This document shows positions 40,572-49,162 of a DNA stretch of 64,000 nucleotides, piece after piece. The notes below the pieces were generated by a model that was not told where the DNA came from, did not search any database, and saw only the letters and a program-made list of their open reading frames with translations. The stretch covers positions 1 to 64,000 of the forward strand of contig NZ_BSSM01000025.1 in assembly GCF_030269125.1 (NCBI RefSeq). Reading direction: 5' to 3'. A program made the position numbers and the translations under genes. Source of the DNA: Streptomyces hygroscopicus subsp. hygroscopicus. Lineage in GTDB: Bacteria > Actinomycetota > Actinomycetes > Streptomycetales > Streptomycetaceae. Position 1 is the stretch's first letter, and each line of letters begins with the position of its first letter.

Positions 40572-42341
40572 ATGACCCAGCCGCCCCCGCCGAACCAGCC
40601 CCCGCAGCAGGGGGGTTTCGGCCCGCCGACCCCGCCGCCCCCGCAGGGCGCCCCGGGCCAGCAGCCGCCCGGCCCCCCGCAGCAGCCCCAGCCCGGCTAC
40701 GGCTACCCGCAGCCGATGCAGCCGCCGCCCCCGGCACCGCCGGCGGGCTACGGCTACCCCGCCGCGCCCCCGAACCCGTACGGCCAGCCGCCGGCCGCCC
40801 CCTACGGGGCCCCGCAGCAGAACCCGTACGCCATGCCCGCCCAGCCGGGCTACGGCTATCCGGGCCAGCCCCCGACCATGCCGATGCAGCAGCAGGGCAG
40901 CGGCGGCGGGCGGAACAACACCACGCTGTACATCGTGATCGCGGCGGTCGTCGTGATCGCGCTGATCGTCGTCGGCGGCATCTGGGTCGCGGGCTCCGGT
41001 GACGGCGGCACCAAGCAGGACACCGCCTCCTCCGGCGGCGGTGGCAACGGCGGCGGCCAGGACAAGGGCTCCGGCGGCTCGACCGGCGGCAAGGAGAAGG
41101 TGCCGGCCGACCCCGCGGCCAAGGTCCTCTTCCAGATCCCGACGCCCTCCGTGGGGGACACGGTGAGCACCTCGGGCTCCTGGCTGACCGACAAGGTGTA
41201 CGCCAAGACCGGGGTGGACGAGATCGACGGCTACGACCCGGTCAAGGGCACCAGGCTGTGGACGGTCAAGCTGCCCGGCCCGGTCTGCGCGGCCAGCCGG
41301 CATATGACCGCCGACCACAAGACGGCGATCACGTACCAGCCGACGAACAAGAAGTACGACGGCTGCTCCGACATCGCGGCGATCGACCTCGACGCGGGCA
41401 AGAAGCTGTGGACGAAGACCGTCAACGTCGGTGACTACCCGGTCAACTACCAGAACGTGACGGTGTCCCAGCGCACCGTCGCGCTCGGCGACAGCAACGG
41501 CGGCGCGGCCTTCGACATCGACTCCGGCAAGCCGCTGTGGCAGCCGAAGCCGGGCGAGGACTGCTACGACGCGGGCTACGGCGGCGGCGCCAAGCTGGTC
41601 GCGGTGCGCAGCTGCGGCGACTCGGACAACACCCAGCTGTCCATCCAGACCATCGACCCGCAGTCGGGCAAGGTCGTCTCCGAGTACAAGATGGACCCGG
41701 GTATCGAGTACGCCTCGGTCGTCTCCACCGACCCGCTCGTGGTCGCCGCCGACGTCGGCGACAGCGCGGGCGACGGCAGCGGCATCTCCGACTACTTCTC
41801 CATCGACAACAAGACCGGCAAGCTGCTCGCCCGGATCTCCGCGCCCGGCAAGACCTACGGCGGCCGCTGCGACGGCATCACCCGGATCGAGGACTGCCAC
41901 GAGGTCGTCGTCGGCGGCGGCAAGCTGTTCGTGCCGACCGAGGAGCACGACGGCAGCGGGACCTCCTACAGCACGACCAACGAGGTCGTCGCCTTCGACC
42001 TGGCCACGGGCAAGCCCACCGGCCAGCGCGCCGAGGCCGGGGACGGCTATCTGCTGTCGCCGCTGCGCATGGACGGCGGCAACCTGATCGCCTACAAGAA
42101 GCCGCCGTACGACAAGGGCGGCCAGATCGTCAGCATCGACGGCTCCACCTTCAAGGAGACCAAGCTCCTGGAGAACCCCTCCGCGGAGAGCGTCCGGCGG
42201 GCGGAGGGCAGCATGCTGCCGGACTACGCGGAGATCCTCTTCGCGAACGGCCGGCTGTACATGTCCGACGTCTTCGTCGACAAGGCGGACCCGGGCGACG
42301 ACAAGTCGTACCTGGTGCTGGCCTTCGGCACGGACGGCTGA
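40572..42341 (+). CDS. Membrane-anchored PQQ-like beta-propeller protein, paralogue 2
   Basis: 589 residues, ATG, 63 bases after the first paralogue. Same plan: a Pro/Gln/Tyr-rich cytoplasmic tail (about 1-115), one membrane helix (TTLYIVIAAVVVIALIVVGGIWVAG), a Gly/Ser linker, then a propeller of blades such as YDPVKGTRLWTVKL, IDLDAGKKLWTKTV, FDIDSGKPLWQPK, DPQSGKVVSEYK, FDLATGKPTG. The shared layout, but divergent sequence, suggests an old duplication. Together they could form a surface complex. No known ligand. Confidence 0.85.
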   Translation: MTQPPPPNQPPQQGGFGPPTPPPPQGAPGQQPPGPPQQPQPGYGYPQPMQPPPPAPPAGYGYPAAPPNPYGQPPAAPYGAPQQNPYAMPAQPGYGYPGQPPTMPMQQQGSGGGRNNTTLYIVIAAVVVIALIVVGGIWVAGSGDGGTKQDTASSGGGGNGGGQDKGSGGSTGGKEKVPADPAAKVLFQIPTPSVGDTVSTSGSWLTDKVYAKTGVDEIDGYDPVKGTRLWTVKLPGPVCAASRHMTADHKTAITYQPTNKKYDGCSDIAAIDLDAGKKLWTKTVNVGDYPVNYQNVTVSQRTVALGDSNGGAAFDIDSGKPLWQPKPGEDCYDAGYGGGAKLVAVRSCGDSDNTQLSIQTIDPQSGKVVSEYKMDPGIEYASVVSTDPLVVAADVGDSAGDGSGISDYFSIDNKTGKLLARISAPGKTYGGRCDGITRIEDCHEVVVGGGKLFVPTEEHDGSGTSYSTTNEVVAFDLATGKPTGQRAEAGDGYLLSPLRMDGGNLIAYKKPPYDKGGQIVSIDGSTFKETKLLENPSAESVRRAEGSMLPDYAEILFANGRLYMSDVFVDKADPGDDKSYLVLAFGTDG

Positions 42342-42355
42342 CCGCCGCAGCACAA

Positions 42356-42410
42356 TCACCCGAACGGGTGACTTGGTCAGCGGTGCCCCGGATGTCATCG
42401 ATCCGGGGCA
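42356..42410 (+). terminator. Double hairpin after the propeller pair
   Basis: TCACCC-GAAC-GGGTGA (42356-42371) is followed by the stronger TGCCCCGGAT / ATCCGGGGCA (42384-42393 with 42401-42410) and CTTCTGCTGT. This probably ends the two-gene operon. Confidence 0.8.
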
Positions 42411-42556
42411 CTTCTGCTGTCCAGGGCGGCGCGGCGTCGAACAAGCGTGTAGCTTCCGGGGGCATGGAAGGGGCGAGGTGCCGGGGGGCCCTCTGTCCTT
42501 CGGGCCGGTGGACGTCCATAGTGGGGCATCCATGGGCGGGACTGGGGGGTTTCTCT

Positions 42557-43234
42557 ATGGGAGTACGGCTCATGGTCGTGGACGACCATCGCCTGCTCGC
42601 GGAGGCGCTGGCATCGGCGCTGAAACTGCGCGGGCACCGGGTGCTCGCCTCGGCCGCGCCCGCCGCGGGCGCCGCGGACCTGGTGATCGCGCGGGCGCCG
42701 GAGGTGTGTCTGCTGGGTACGGCCGCCCCGGCCGAGCCCGGGGCCTTCGACCCGGTGGCGAAGATCAAGCGGGAGCGGCCGCAGGTGGCGGTGGTGGTGC
42801 TCGGCCCGGTGCCGTCGCCCCGGGGGATCGCCGCGGCGTTCGCCGCCGGGGCGTCGGGGTACGTACGGCACGACGAACGCATCGAGGGCGTCGAGCGCGC
42901 GATCCTGAAGGCCCGCTCCGGTGAGTCGGCGGTCTCCCCCGCCCTCCTCCAGGAAGCCTTCACCGAACTCCTCAACCCCACCGCCCAGCCCGACGACGAG
43001 GCCCAGCGCCTCCTCCGCGTCCTCACCCCCCGCGAGGTCGAGGTCCTCGTCCGCGTCGCCGACGGCGAGGACACCCGCGTCATCGCCTCCGGCATGCGGA
43101 TAGCGCCGAGCACGGCCCGGACGCATGTCCAGCGGGTGCTGATGAAGCTGGGTGTGGGGTCGAGGCTGGAGGCGGCGGCCCTGGCCGCCCGCACGGGACT
43201 GCTGGATCGCGCGGGCGACCGCAACGCCCCGTAG
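42557..43234 (+). CDS. Atypical LuxR-type response regulator lacking the phospho-Asp
   Basis: 225 residues from ATG 42557. The receiver domain begins LMVVDDHRLLAEAL with the acidic pair (residues 9-10), but the phosphorylation site that should read D in 'V-L-M-D' is Gly54 (EVCLLGTAAP), and the conserved switch Thr and Lys positions are also changed (VVLGPVPSP, GYVRHD). The C-terminal LuxR HTH is intact: LTPREVEVLVRVADGEDTRVIASGMRIAPSTARTHVQRVLMKLGV. It should bind DNA without classical phosphorylation. No sensor kinase lies next to it. Confidence 0.88.
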   Translation: MGVRLMVVDDHRLLAEALASALKLRGHRVLASAAPAAGAADLVIARAPEVCLLGTAAPAEPGAFDPVAKIKRERPQVAVVVLGPVPSPRGIAAAFAAGASGYVRHDERIEGVERAILKARSGESAVSPALLQEAFTELLNPTAQPDDEAQRLLRVLTPREVEVLVRVADGEDTRVIASGMRIAPSTARTHVQRVLMKLGVGSRLEAAALAARTGLLDRAGDRNAP

Positions 43235-43290
43235 GGGCGCGGGGAACCGCGCGACCGGCCACGCAGCCGGCGGACGGCCCCCGCGCCCCG
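43229..43290. repeat. Streptomyces GGGGAACCGCGCGACC intergenic repeat
   Basis: The gap between convergent genes holds GTAGGGGCGCGGGGAACCGC followed by GCGACCGGCCACGCAGCCGG and a complementary CCCCGCGCCCC. From memory, this type of sequence occurs many times between genes in Streptomyces genomes. It can fold into a hairpin and could end both transcripts. Confidence 0.5.
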
Positions 43291-43296
43291 ACGGCG

Positions 43297-43602
43297 CTAC
43301 TCCTGCCGTTCCTGCGGCGGAGCCGTCGGCCGCAGCTTCAGCCACACCAGGAAGAAGGCACCCAGCGCCAGCATCCCGATCCCGGTCCACAGGTTGATGT
43401 TGACCCCCTGCGCCTTGTCGATCGCGGACCGCGAGTCCGTGATGCCGGTGATCGTGACGATGACGCCGTAGACCACGAAGAGCCCGCCGATGATGCGGCG
43501 CAGGTCGAAGATGCGGGCGGCCGTCGCGGACCTGGCCTCCAGTTCGGTGACCTCCCGCGCGATCTCGTCCTCGGTGTAATGGTGTTCGGAGTTCTCGGAC
43601 AT
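43297..43602 (-). CDS. Small two-helix membrane protein
   Basis: 101 residues, ATG. A hydrophilic, acidic N-terminus (MSENSEHHYTEDEIAREVTELE) precedes two membrane helices (IIGGLFVVYGVIVTITGIT and INLWTGIGMLALGAFFLVWL). It starts 20 bases after the sodium:solute symporter stop, so it is probably cotranscribed and may be an accessory subunit, as small partners are known for other symporters. No named family recognised. Confidence 0.78.
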   Translation of the reverse strand: MSENSEHHYTEDEIAREVTELEARSATAARIFDLRRIIGGLFVVYGVIVTITGITDSRSAIDKAQGVNINLWTGIGMLALGAFFLVWLKLRPTAPPQERQE

Positions 43603-43622
43603 GTTCCCTCGATCCTCCCGCG

Positions 43623-45317
43623 TCAGAACGAGAACGGGATGTAGCAGGCGGCGGCGAGCACGACCGCGCCCCAGCCCAGCAGGGCGGGCCTGCGGTACCA
43701 GGCGTCGTCACCGGGGGCCGGCGGCTCGGACATGCCGGGGGAGCGGGTGCCGTAGACCAGGCCCTGGAGCTCCTGCGCCGGCTTCGGCTCGGTGAACAGG
43801 GAGACCAGGACCATCACGACCGCACCGGCGACGAACCCGGCGATCGCCGAGACGAAGTTGGCGCCCTGGTCGGAGGGGATGGAGATGATCCCCTTCTTGT
43901 AGAGGACGAAGTAGTTGACCATCGCGGTGACGGTGCCCGCGAGCAGGCCCCAGAAGCCGGACTTGACCGACGCCCGCTTCCAGAACATGCCGATGATGAA
44001 GACGACGAACATCGGCACGTTGAAGAAGGAGAACAGCGTCTGGAGGTAGGCCATGATGTTCGAGAACGACGACGCGAGGAACGCCGTGCCGACGGACGCG
44101 CAGACACCGATCACGGTGATCCACCGGCCGAACCGGACGTAGTAGGCGTCCTCCCGCCCGCGCACCACGTACTTCGCCCAGATGTCGTTGGTGAACACGG
44201 TGTTGAAGGACGACACGTTGGCCGCCATGCCGGCCATGAACGCGGCGAGCAGACCGGTGACCGCGATGCCGAGCACACCGTTGGGCAGCAGCTCCTGCAT
44301 CAGGTACGGGATGGCGTCGTTGTACTGCAACCCCGACCCGCTGGTGCCGATGCCCGGCACGAGCGCGGCCGCGACCAGGCCCGGGATCATCACCAGGAAG
44401 ACGATGAAGATCTTCGGGTACGCGGCGATCAGCGGCGTCCGCTGCCCGGCCGAGAGGTTCTTCGCGGACAGGGCGCGCTGCACCTCGGCGAAGTTGGTGG
44501 TCCAGTAACCGAAGGACAGCACGAAGCCGAGGCCGAGGACGATGGTCAGCCAGTTCGCGCCGAGCGGGTTGCTGCTGCCGATCCCGGTGCCGCCCCACGC
44601 GGTGGTGAAGTCGTGCCCGTGGGTCTCGGCGAGCTTGTGGGTCAGCCCGCCCCAGCCGCCGACCTTGCGCAGGCCGAGGATGGTGATCGGGATGAGCGCG
44701 GCGAGGATCACGAAGAACTGCAGGACCTCGTTGTAGATCGCCGAGGACAGACCGCCCAGCGTGATGTACGCGAGCACGAAGGCGCCGGCGACCACGATGG
44801 CCACCCACTGCGGCCAGCCCAGCAGGGCCTCGACCACGATCGCGAGCGCGTACAGGTTGACACCGGCGATCAGGATCGCGGCGAAGGCGAACAGGATCGA
44901 ACTGAGCAGGTGGGCTGCCTTGTCGAAGCGCAGCAGCAGGAACTCGGGGACCGAGCGGACCTTGCTGCCGTAGTAGAAGGGCATCATCACCAGGCCGAGG
45001 AAGACCATGGCGGGGATGGCGCCGATCCAGTACCAGTGCACGGTGTAGGCGCCGTACTGGGCGCTGTTGGCGGCCATGCCGAGGATCTCGGTGGCCGCCA
45101 GGTTCGCCGAGATGAAGGCGAGGCCGGTGATCCAGGCGGGCAGCGAGCGTCCGGAGAGGAAGAAGTCGAGGCTCGTCCTGACCGAGCGGCGGGCCGCGAG
45201 ACCGATGCCGAGCACGACGACGAAGTAGATCGCCAGGATCGTGTAGTCCAGCCAGTTGGTCGGGAGCCGTAGCCCGGCCGCCGCCAGATACGTATGCGCG
45301 TATGTGGGGGTTTGCAT
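43623..45317 (-). CDS. Sodium:solute symporter (SSS/SGLT family)
   Basis: 564 residues, ATG 45317. About 13-14 membrane helices. The SSS family signature region is clear: FFLSGRSLPAWITGLAFISANLAATEILGMA near residue 52, YYGSKVRSVPEFLLLRFD and GYWTTNFAEVQRALSAKNLSAGQRTPLIAA, with the late GLLAAFMAGMAANVSSFNTVF. Sequence features resemble sugar symporters. It is divergent from galTEK across a 158-base AT-rich promoter region, so galactose or a related sugar is the likely substrate; that is inference from context. Confidence 0.88.
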   Translation of the reverse strand: MQTPTYAHTYLAAAGLRLPTNWLDYTILAIYFVVVLGIGLAARRSVRTSLDFFLSGRSLPAWITGLAFISANLAATEILGMAANSAQYGAYTVHWYWIGAIPAMVFLGLVMMPFYYGSKVRSVPEFLLLRFDKAAHLLSSILFAFAAILIAGVNLYALAIVVEALLGWPQWVAIVVAGAFVLAYITLGGLSSAIYNEVLQFFVILAALIPITILGLRKVGGWGGLTHKLAETHGHDFTTAWGGTGIGSSNPLGANWLTIVLGLGFVLSFGYWTTNFAEVQRALSAKNLSAGQRTPLIAAYPKIFIVFLVMIPGLVAAALVPGIGTSGSGLQYNDAIPYLMQELLPNGVLGIAVTGLLAAFMAGMAANVSSFNTVFTNDIWAKYVVRGREDAYYVRFGRWITVIGVCASVGTAFLASSFSNIMAYLQTLFSFFNVPMFVVFIIGMFWKRASVKSGFWGLLAGTVTAMVNYFVLYKKGIISIPSDQGANFVSAIAGFVAGAVVMVLVSLFTEPKPAQELQGLVYGTRSPGMSEPPAPGDDAWYRRPALLGWGAVVLAAACYIPFSF

Positions 45318-45475
45318 AAGAACTCGCTTCGTTGCGCGAACTGATCAGAGCGGAACCTACGCCTGTGTGTTGAGAAAATGAACACTTATGATGGTGATCT
45401 TTGTTCGATTGTGATGATCTGATTCTGTGTCGGGTTGTGGTCTGTTATGTTTGATTCTGTTGAGAGGAGTCCGGT
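45318..45475. promoter_or_regulatory. AT-rich divergent gal operon/symporter promoter region
   Basis: This gap is strikingly AT-rich compared with the genes on both sides. It contains the direct repeat TGATTCTGT at 45420-45428 and 45452-45460 (32 bases apart, three helical turns) and partly related GGTGATCT / GATGATCT elements just upstream. S. lividans galP1 is known to be regulated through short direct repeats. GAGAGGAG (45462-45469) is the galT ribosome site. Confidence 0.6.
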
Positions 45476-46537
45476 GTGAAGAAGACCCCGACCCTGCTGG
45501 CCGACGGCCGTGAGCTGATCTACTACGACCTGCGGGACGACACCGTCCGCGACGCGGTCGACCGGCGCCCGCTGGACCGCACGGCCACCACCTCCGAGAT
45601 CCGCCGGGATCCGCTGCTCGGCGACCGGGTCGCCGTCGCCTCCCACCGGCAGGGCCGCACCTACCATCCGCCGGCCGACCGGTGCCCGCTCTGCCCGACC
45701 GAGGGCGACCGGCTCAGCGAGATCCCGGACTCCTCGTACGACGTCGTCGTCTTCGAGAACCGCTTCCCCTCGCTCGCCGGCGACTCCGGGCGCTGCGAGG
45801 TCGTCTGCTTCACCTCCGACCACGACGCCTCCTTCGCCGATCTGACCCCCGAGCACGGACGCCTGGTGCTCGACGCGTGGACCGACCGGACGGCGGAGCT
45901 GTCGCAGCTGCCCTGCGTCGAGCAGGTGTTCTGCTTCGAGAACCGCGGCGCCGAGATCGGCGTGACCCTGGGCCATCCGCACGGACAGATCTACGCCTAC
46001 CCCTTCACCACCCCGCGCACCGCGCTGATGCTCCAGTCGCTCGCCGCGCACCGGGCGGGGACCGGAGGGGAGAACCTGTTCGACGCGGTCCTCGAACGGG
46101 AACTCGCCGGCGAGCGGGTCGTCCTGGAGGGTGAGCACTGGGCGGCCTTCGTGCCGTACGCGGCGCACTGGCCGTACGAGGTCCACCTGTACCCCAAGCG
46201 CCGCGTCCCCGACCTCCTCGCGCTGGACGAGGCGGCGCGCACAGAGTTCCCCCAGGTGTATCTGGAACTCTTGAGGCGCTTCGACCGGATCTTCGGCCCC
46301 GGCGAGCCGCCGACGCCGTACATCGCCGCCTGGCACCAGGCGCCGTTCGGGCAGCTCGCCGGATTCGACGGGGTGACGCGGGACGACTTCGCGCTCCATC
46401 TGGAGCTTTTCACCATCCGCCGCACTTCCGGCAAGCTGAAGTTTCTCGCGGGTTCCGAGTCCGGCATGAGCGTGTTCATCAACGACGTGCCGCCGGAACG
46501 CGCGGCCGAGCGACTGCGAGAGGTAGCGACTTCATGA
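45476..46537 (+). CDS. galT: Galactose-1-phosphate uridylyltransferase
   Basis: 353 residues, GTG. GalT swaps UMP between UDP-glucose and galactose-1-phosphate. The catalytic His is in GVTLGHPHGQIYAYP (about residue 163-175), a zinc-type C-P-L-C pair lies near residue 70, and the second domain shows EGEHWAAFVPYAAHWPYEVHLYPKRR and the late FGQLAGFDGVTRDDFALH. Its stop overlaps galE by 4 bases. Confidence 0.94.
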   Translation: MKKTPTLLADGRELIYYDLRDDTVRDAVDRRPLDRTATTSEIRRDPLLGDRVAVASHRQGRTYHPPADRCPLCPTEGDRLSEIPDSSYDVVVFENRFPSLAGDSGRCEVVCFTSDHDASFADLTPEHGRLVLDAWTDRTAELSQLPCVEQVFCFENRGAEIGVTLGHPHGQIYAYPFTTPRTALMLQSLAAHRAGTGGENLFDAVLERELAGERVVLEGEHWAAFVPYAAHWPYEVHLYPKRRVPDLLALDEAARTEFPQVYLELLRRFDRIFGPGEPPTPYIAAWHQAPFGQLAGFDGVTRDDFALHLELFTIRRTSGKLKFLAGSESGMSVFINDVPPERAAERLREVATS

Positions 46538-47496
46538 AGTACCTGGTGACGGGTGGCGCGGGATATGTCGGCAGCGTGGTGGCCCAGCATCTGCTGGAGT
46601 CCGGGCACGAGGTCACCGTCCTCGACAACCTCTCCACCGGCTTTCGCGCGGGGGTCCCGGCCGGCGCCGCCTTCATCGAGGGCGACATCCGCGACGCCGC
46701 GAAGTGGCTCGACCGCTCGTACGACGGCGTGCTGCACTTCGCCGCGTTCTCGCAGGTCGGCGAGTCCGTGGTGAAGCCCGAGAAGTACTGGGACAACAAC
46801 GTCGCCGGCACCCTCGCCCTGCTCGGCGCCCTGCGCGAGGCGGGCGTGCGCAAGCTCGTCTTCTCCTCCACGGCCGCCACGTACGGCGAGCCCGAGCAGG
46901 TCCCGATCACCGAGGACGCCCCGACCCGTCCGACCAACCCCTACGGCGCGTCCAAGCTCGCCGTCGACCACATGATCACCAGCGAGGCCCACGCCCACGG
47001 CCTGGCGGCGGTCTCCCTGCGCTACTTCAACGTGGCGGGCGCGTACGGCGCGTACGGCGAGCGGCACGACCCCGAGTCGCACCTCATCCCGCTCGTCCTC
47101 CAGGTCGCCCAGGGCCGGCGCGACGCCATCTCCATCTACGGCGACGACTACCCGACCCCCGACGGCACCTGCGTCCGCGACTACATCCACGTGGCGGACC
47201 TGGCCGACGCGCATCTGCTGGCGCTGACGGCTGCGAACCCGGGCGAGCACCTGATCTGCAACCTCGGCAACGGCAACGGGTTCTCCGTGCGCCAGGTCAT
47301 CGAGACCGTCCGCGAGGTCACCGGCCACCCGATCCCCGAGGTCGTCGCCCCGCGCCGGGGCGGCGACCCGGCCGTCCTGGTCGCCGCCGCGGACACCGCC
47401 CGCGAGAAACTGGGCTGGAACCCGAGCCGAGCGGAGCTCGCGGGCATCGTCGCGGACGCCTGGGAGTTCGCACAGAACCTGTCGAAGGAGAACTAG
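46534..47496 (+). CDS. galE: UDP-glucose 4-epimerase
   Basis: 320 residues, ATG. A short-chain epimerase: the NAD-binding GGAGYVGSVVAQHLL (residues 7-21), DNLSTGFRAGV, HFAAFSQVGES, catalytic Ser in FSSTAATYG and Y-x-x-x-K in PYGASKLAVDHM, and the substrate stretch RYFNVAGAYG. It recycles UDP-galactose to UDP-glucose. Stop and next start share one base with galK. Confidence 0.94.
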   Translation: MKYLVTGGAGYVGSVVAQHLLESGHEVTVLDNLSTGFRAGVPAGAAFIEGDIRDAAKWLDRSYDGVLHFAAFSQVGESVVKPEKYWDNNVAGTLALLGALREAGVRKLVFSSTAATYGEPEQVPITEDAPTRPTNPYGASKLAVDHMITSEAHAHGLAAVSLRYFNVAGAYGAYGERHDPESHLIPLVLQVAQGRRDAISIYGDDYPTPDGTCVRDYIHVADLADAHLLALTAANPGEHLICNLGNGNGFSVRQVIETVREVTGHPIPEVVAPRRGGDPAVLVAAADTAREKLGWNPSRAELAGIVADAWEFAQNLSKEN

Positions 47497-48650
47497 TGGG
47501 GGCACAGCAGGTCGCCGAGCGCTTCACCGAGCTGTACGGGGCGCGCCCGGAGGGAGTGTGGGCGGCGCCGGGCCGGGTCAACCTGATCGGCGAGCACACC
47601 GACTACAACGACGGCTTCGTCATGCCGTTCGCACTGCCCCACCAGGCGGTCGCGGCGGTCTCCCGCCGGGACGACGGCCTGCTGCGCCTGCATTCGGCGG
47701 ACATGGAGGGCGGCGTCGTCGAGCTGCGCCTCGACGCGCTCGCCCCGGGCACCGACTCCGCGTGGACGGCGTACCCGGCGGGCGTCGTCTGGGCCCTGCG
47801 CGAGGCGGGTCACGCGATCACCGGGGCGGACGTCCACCTCTCCTCGACCGTGCCCACGGGCGCGGGCCTGTCCTCCTCCGCCGCCCTGGAGGTCGTGATC
47901 GCCCTCGCGTTCGACGACCTGTACGACCTCGGCCTCGCCCGCTGGCAGCTGGCCCGCCTGTGCCAGCGCGCCGAGAACGTCTACGTCGGCGCGCCGACCG
48001 GCATCATGGACCAGACCGCGTCCGCGTGCTGCGCACCGGGCCACGCCCTGTTCCTCGACACCCGGGACCTCTCCCAGCAGCAGATCCCCTTCGACCTCGC
48101 GGCCGAGGGACTGCGCCTCCTCGTGGTCGACACCCAGGTCAAGCACGCCCACAGCGGCGGCGAGTACGGCAAGCGCCGGGCCGGCTGCGAGAAGGGCGCG
48201 GCCCTGCTCGGCGTCGACGCCCTGCGCGACATCGCCTACGCCGACCTGGACGCGGCGCTCGCCCGCCTGGGCGACGAGGAGGAGATCCGCCGCCTGGTGC
48301 GCCACGTCGTCACCGAGGACGAGCGCGTCGAACGCACGGTCGCCCTCCTGCGCGCCGGCGACCCCCGCGCCATCGGCCCGATCCTCACCGAGGGCCACGC
48401 CTCCCTGCGCGACGACTTCCGCATCTCCTGCCCGGAACTGGACCTCGTGGTGGACACGGCCCTCGCCCACGGAGCCCTCGGCTCCCGCATGACCGGCGGC
48501 GGCTTCGGCGGCTCGGCCCTCATCCTCGCGGAATCCTCCGAGGTCCCCTCCCTGACCAAGGCCCTGGAAGCAGCCTTCGCGACAGCGGACTTCATGGCTC
48601 CGCGGGTCTTCGAGGCGGTACCGTCGGCGGGGGCGCGGCGCTTGGTCTGA
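47496..48650 (+). CDS. galK: Galactokinase
   Basis: 384 residues; GTG 47496 uses the last base of the galE TAG. A GHMP kinase: the galactose motif APGRVNLIGEHTDYNDGFVMP (about residues 20-40), the ATP loop VPTGAGLSSSAALEV, GIMDQTASACC and the C-terminal RMTGGGFGGSAL. It phosphorylates galactose with ATP in the cytoplasm; with galT and galE it completes the Leloir pathway and, via galU at the window start, UDP-sugar supply. Confidence 0.95.
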   Translation: MGAQQVAERFTELYGARPEGVWAAPGRVNLIGEHTDYNDGFVMPFALPHQAVAAVSRRDDGLLRLHSADMEGGVVELRLDALAPGTDSAWTAYPAGVVWALREAGHAITGADVHLSSTVPTGAGLSSSAALEVVIALAFDDLYDLGLARWQLARLCQRAENVYVGAPTGIMDQTASACCAPGHALFLDTRDLSQQQIPFDLAAEGLRLLVVDTQVKHAHSGGEYGKRRAGCEKGAALLGVDALRDIAYADLDAALARLGDEEEIRRLVRHVVTEDERVERTVALLRAGDPRAIGPILTEGHASLRDDFRISCPELDLVVDTALAHGALGSRMTGGGFGGSALILAESSEVPSLTKALEAAFATADFMAPRVFEAVPSAGARRLV

Positions 48651-48700
48651 CGCCGGACCGGGGCGCGGCGCATGTCGTGAGACGGGGGTGTGCGCGGTTG

Positions 48701-49156
48701 ATGACGGACGACGAGATACGGTCCCGGTTCGACGGCCGGGGAATGGTCGAGATCCGGGGCGGGGAGTCGATCAAGGCGCGGGCCGAACCGATCGCGCACG
48801 CCCTCGGGTATCGGCTGGTGTCCACCGAAACCCGCCGTACCGCGATGCCCCCGCTCGGGTAACGCGGGCCCGTCACCATCGCACTGTTCTTCCGCCGCGA
48901 CGACGATCCGCGCGCCTGGCGCCGGGCCGAGCAGGCGATCGAGCGGCTGCGGGCGGGCGGACCGCTGCTGGTGGAGGGGGGAGTCGACCGAACCTCCGCC
49001 GCCGCCCCGGCCGGCTCCGCCGCTCACCCCCCGCCTGCCGGCGCCGCGCCCGCGGCGCTCGCTGGAGCCGCCCCCGCCCGCGCCGTCCACGCCGCCCGGA
49101 CCCCGGGTGCCGCCCCGGCCGTCATACCCGCCCCGCCCCCGCCGCCCTCGGCGTGA
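48701..49156 (+). pseudogene. Short gene split by an in-frame TAA
   Basis: ATG 48701 encodes 53 residues (beginning MTDDEIRSRFDGRGMVEIRGG) up to TAA at 48860-48862. The same frame continues without a break to TGA 49156 (VTIALFFRRDDDPRAWRRAEQAIERLRAGG, then an Ala/Pro-rich tail), with the same strong GC3 bias on both sides of the stop. The two halves look like one alpha/beta protein. A nonsense mutation, a sequencing error or two real small genes are the alternatives. No family recognised. Confidence 0.5.
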
Positions 49157-49162
49157 GCCCCG

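Noticed and set aside
38484..42533. A 1349-codon open frame on the minus strand
   Set aside because: Antisense shadow of the two propeller genes; repetitive Gly/Arg/Val content and no family motifs.
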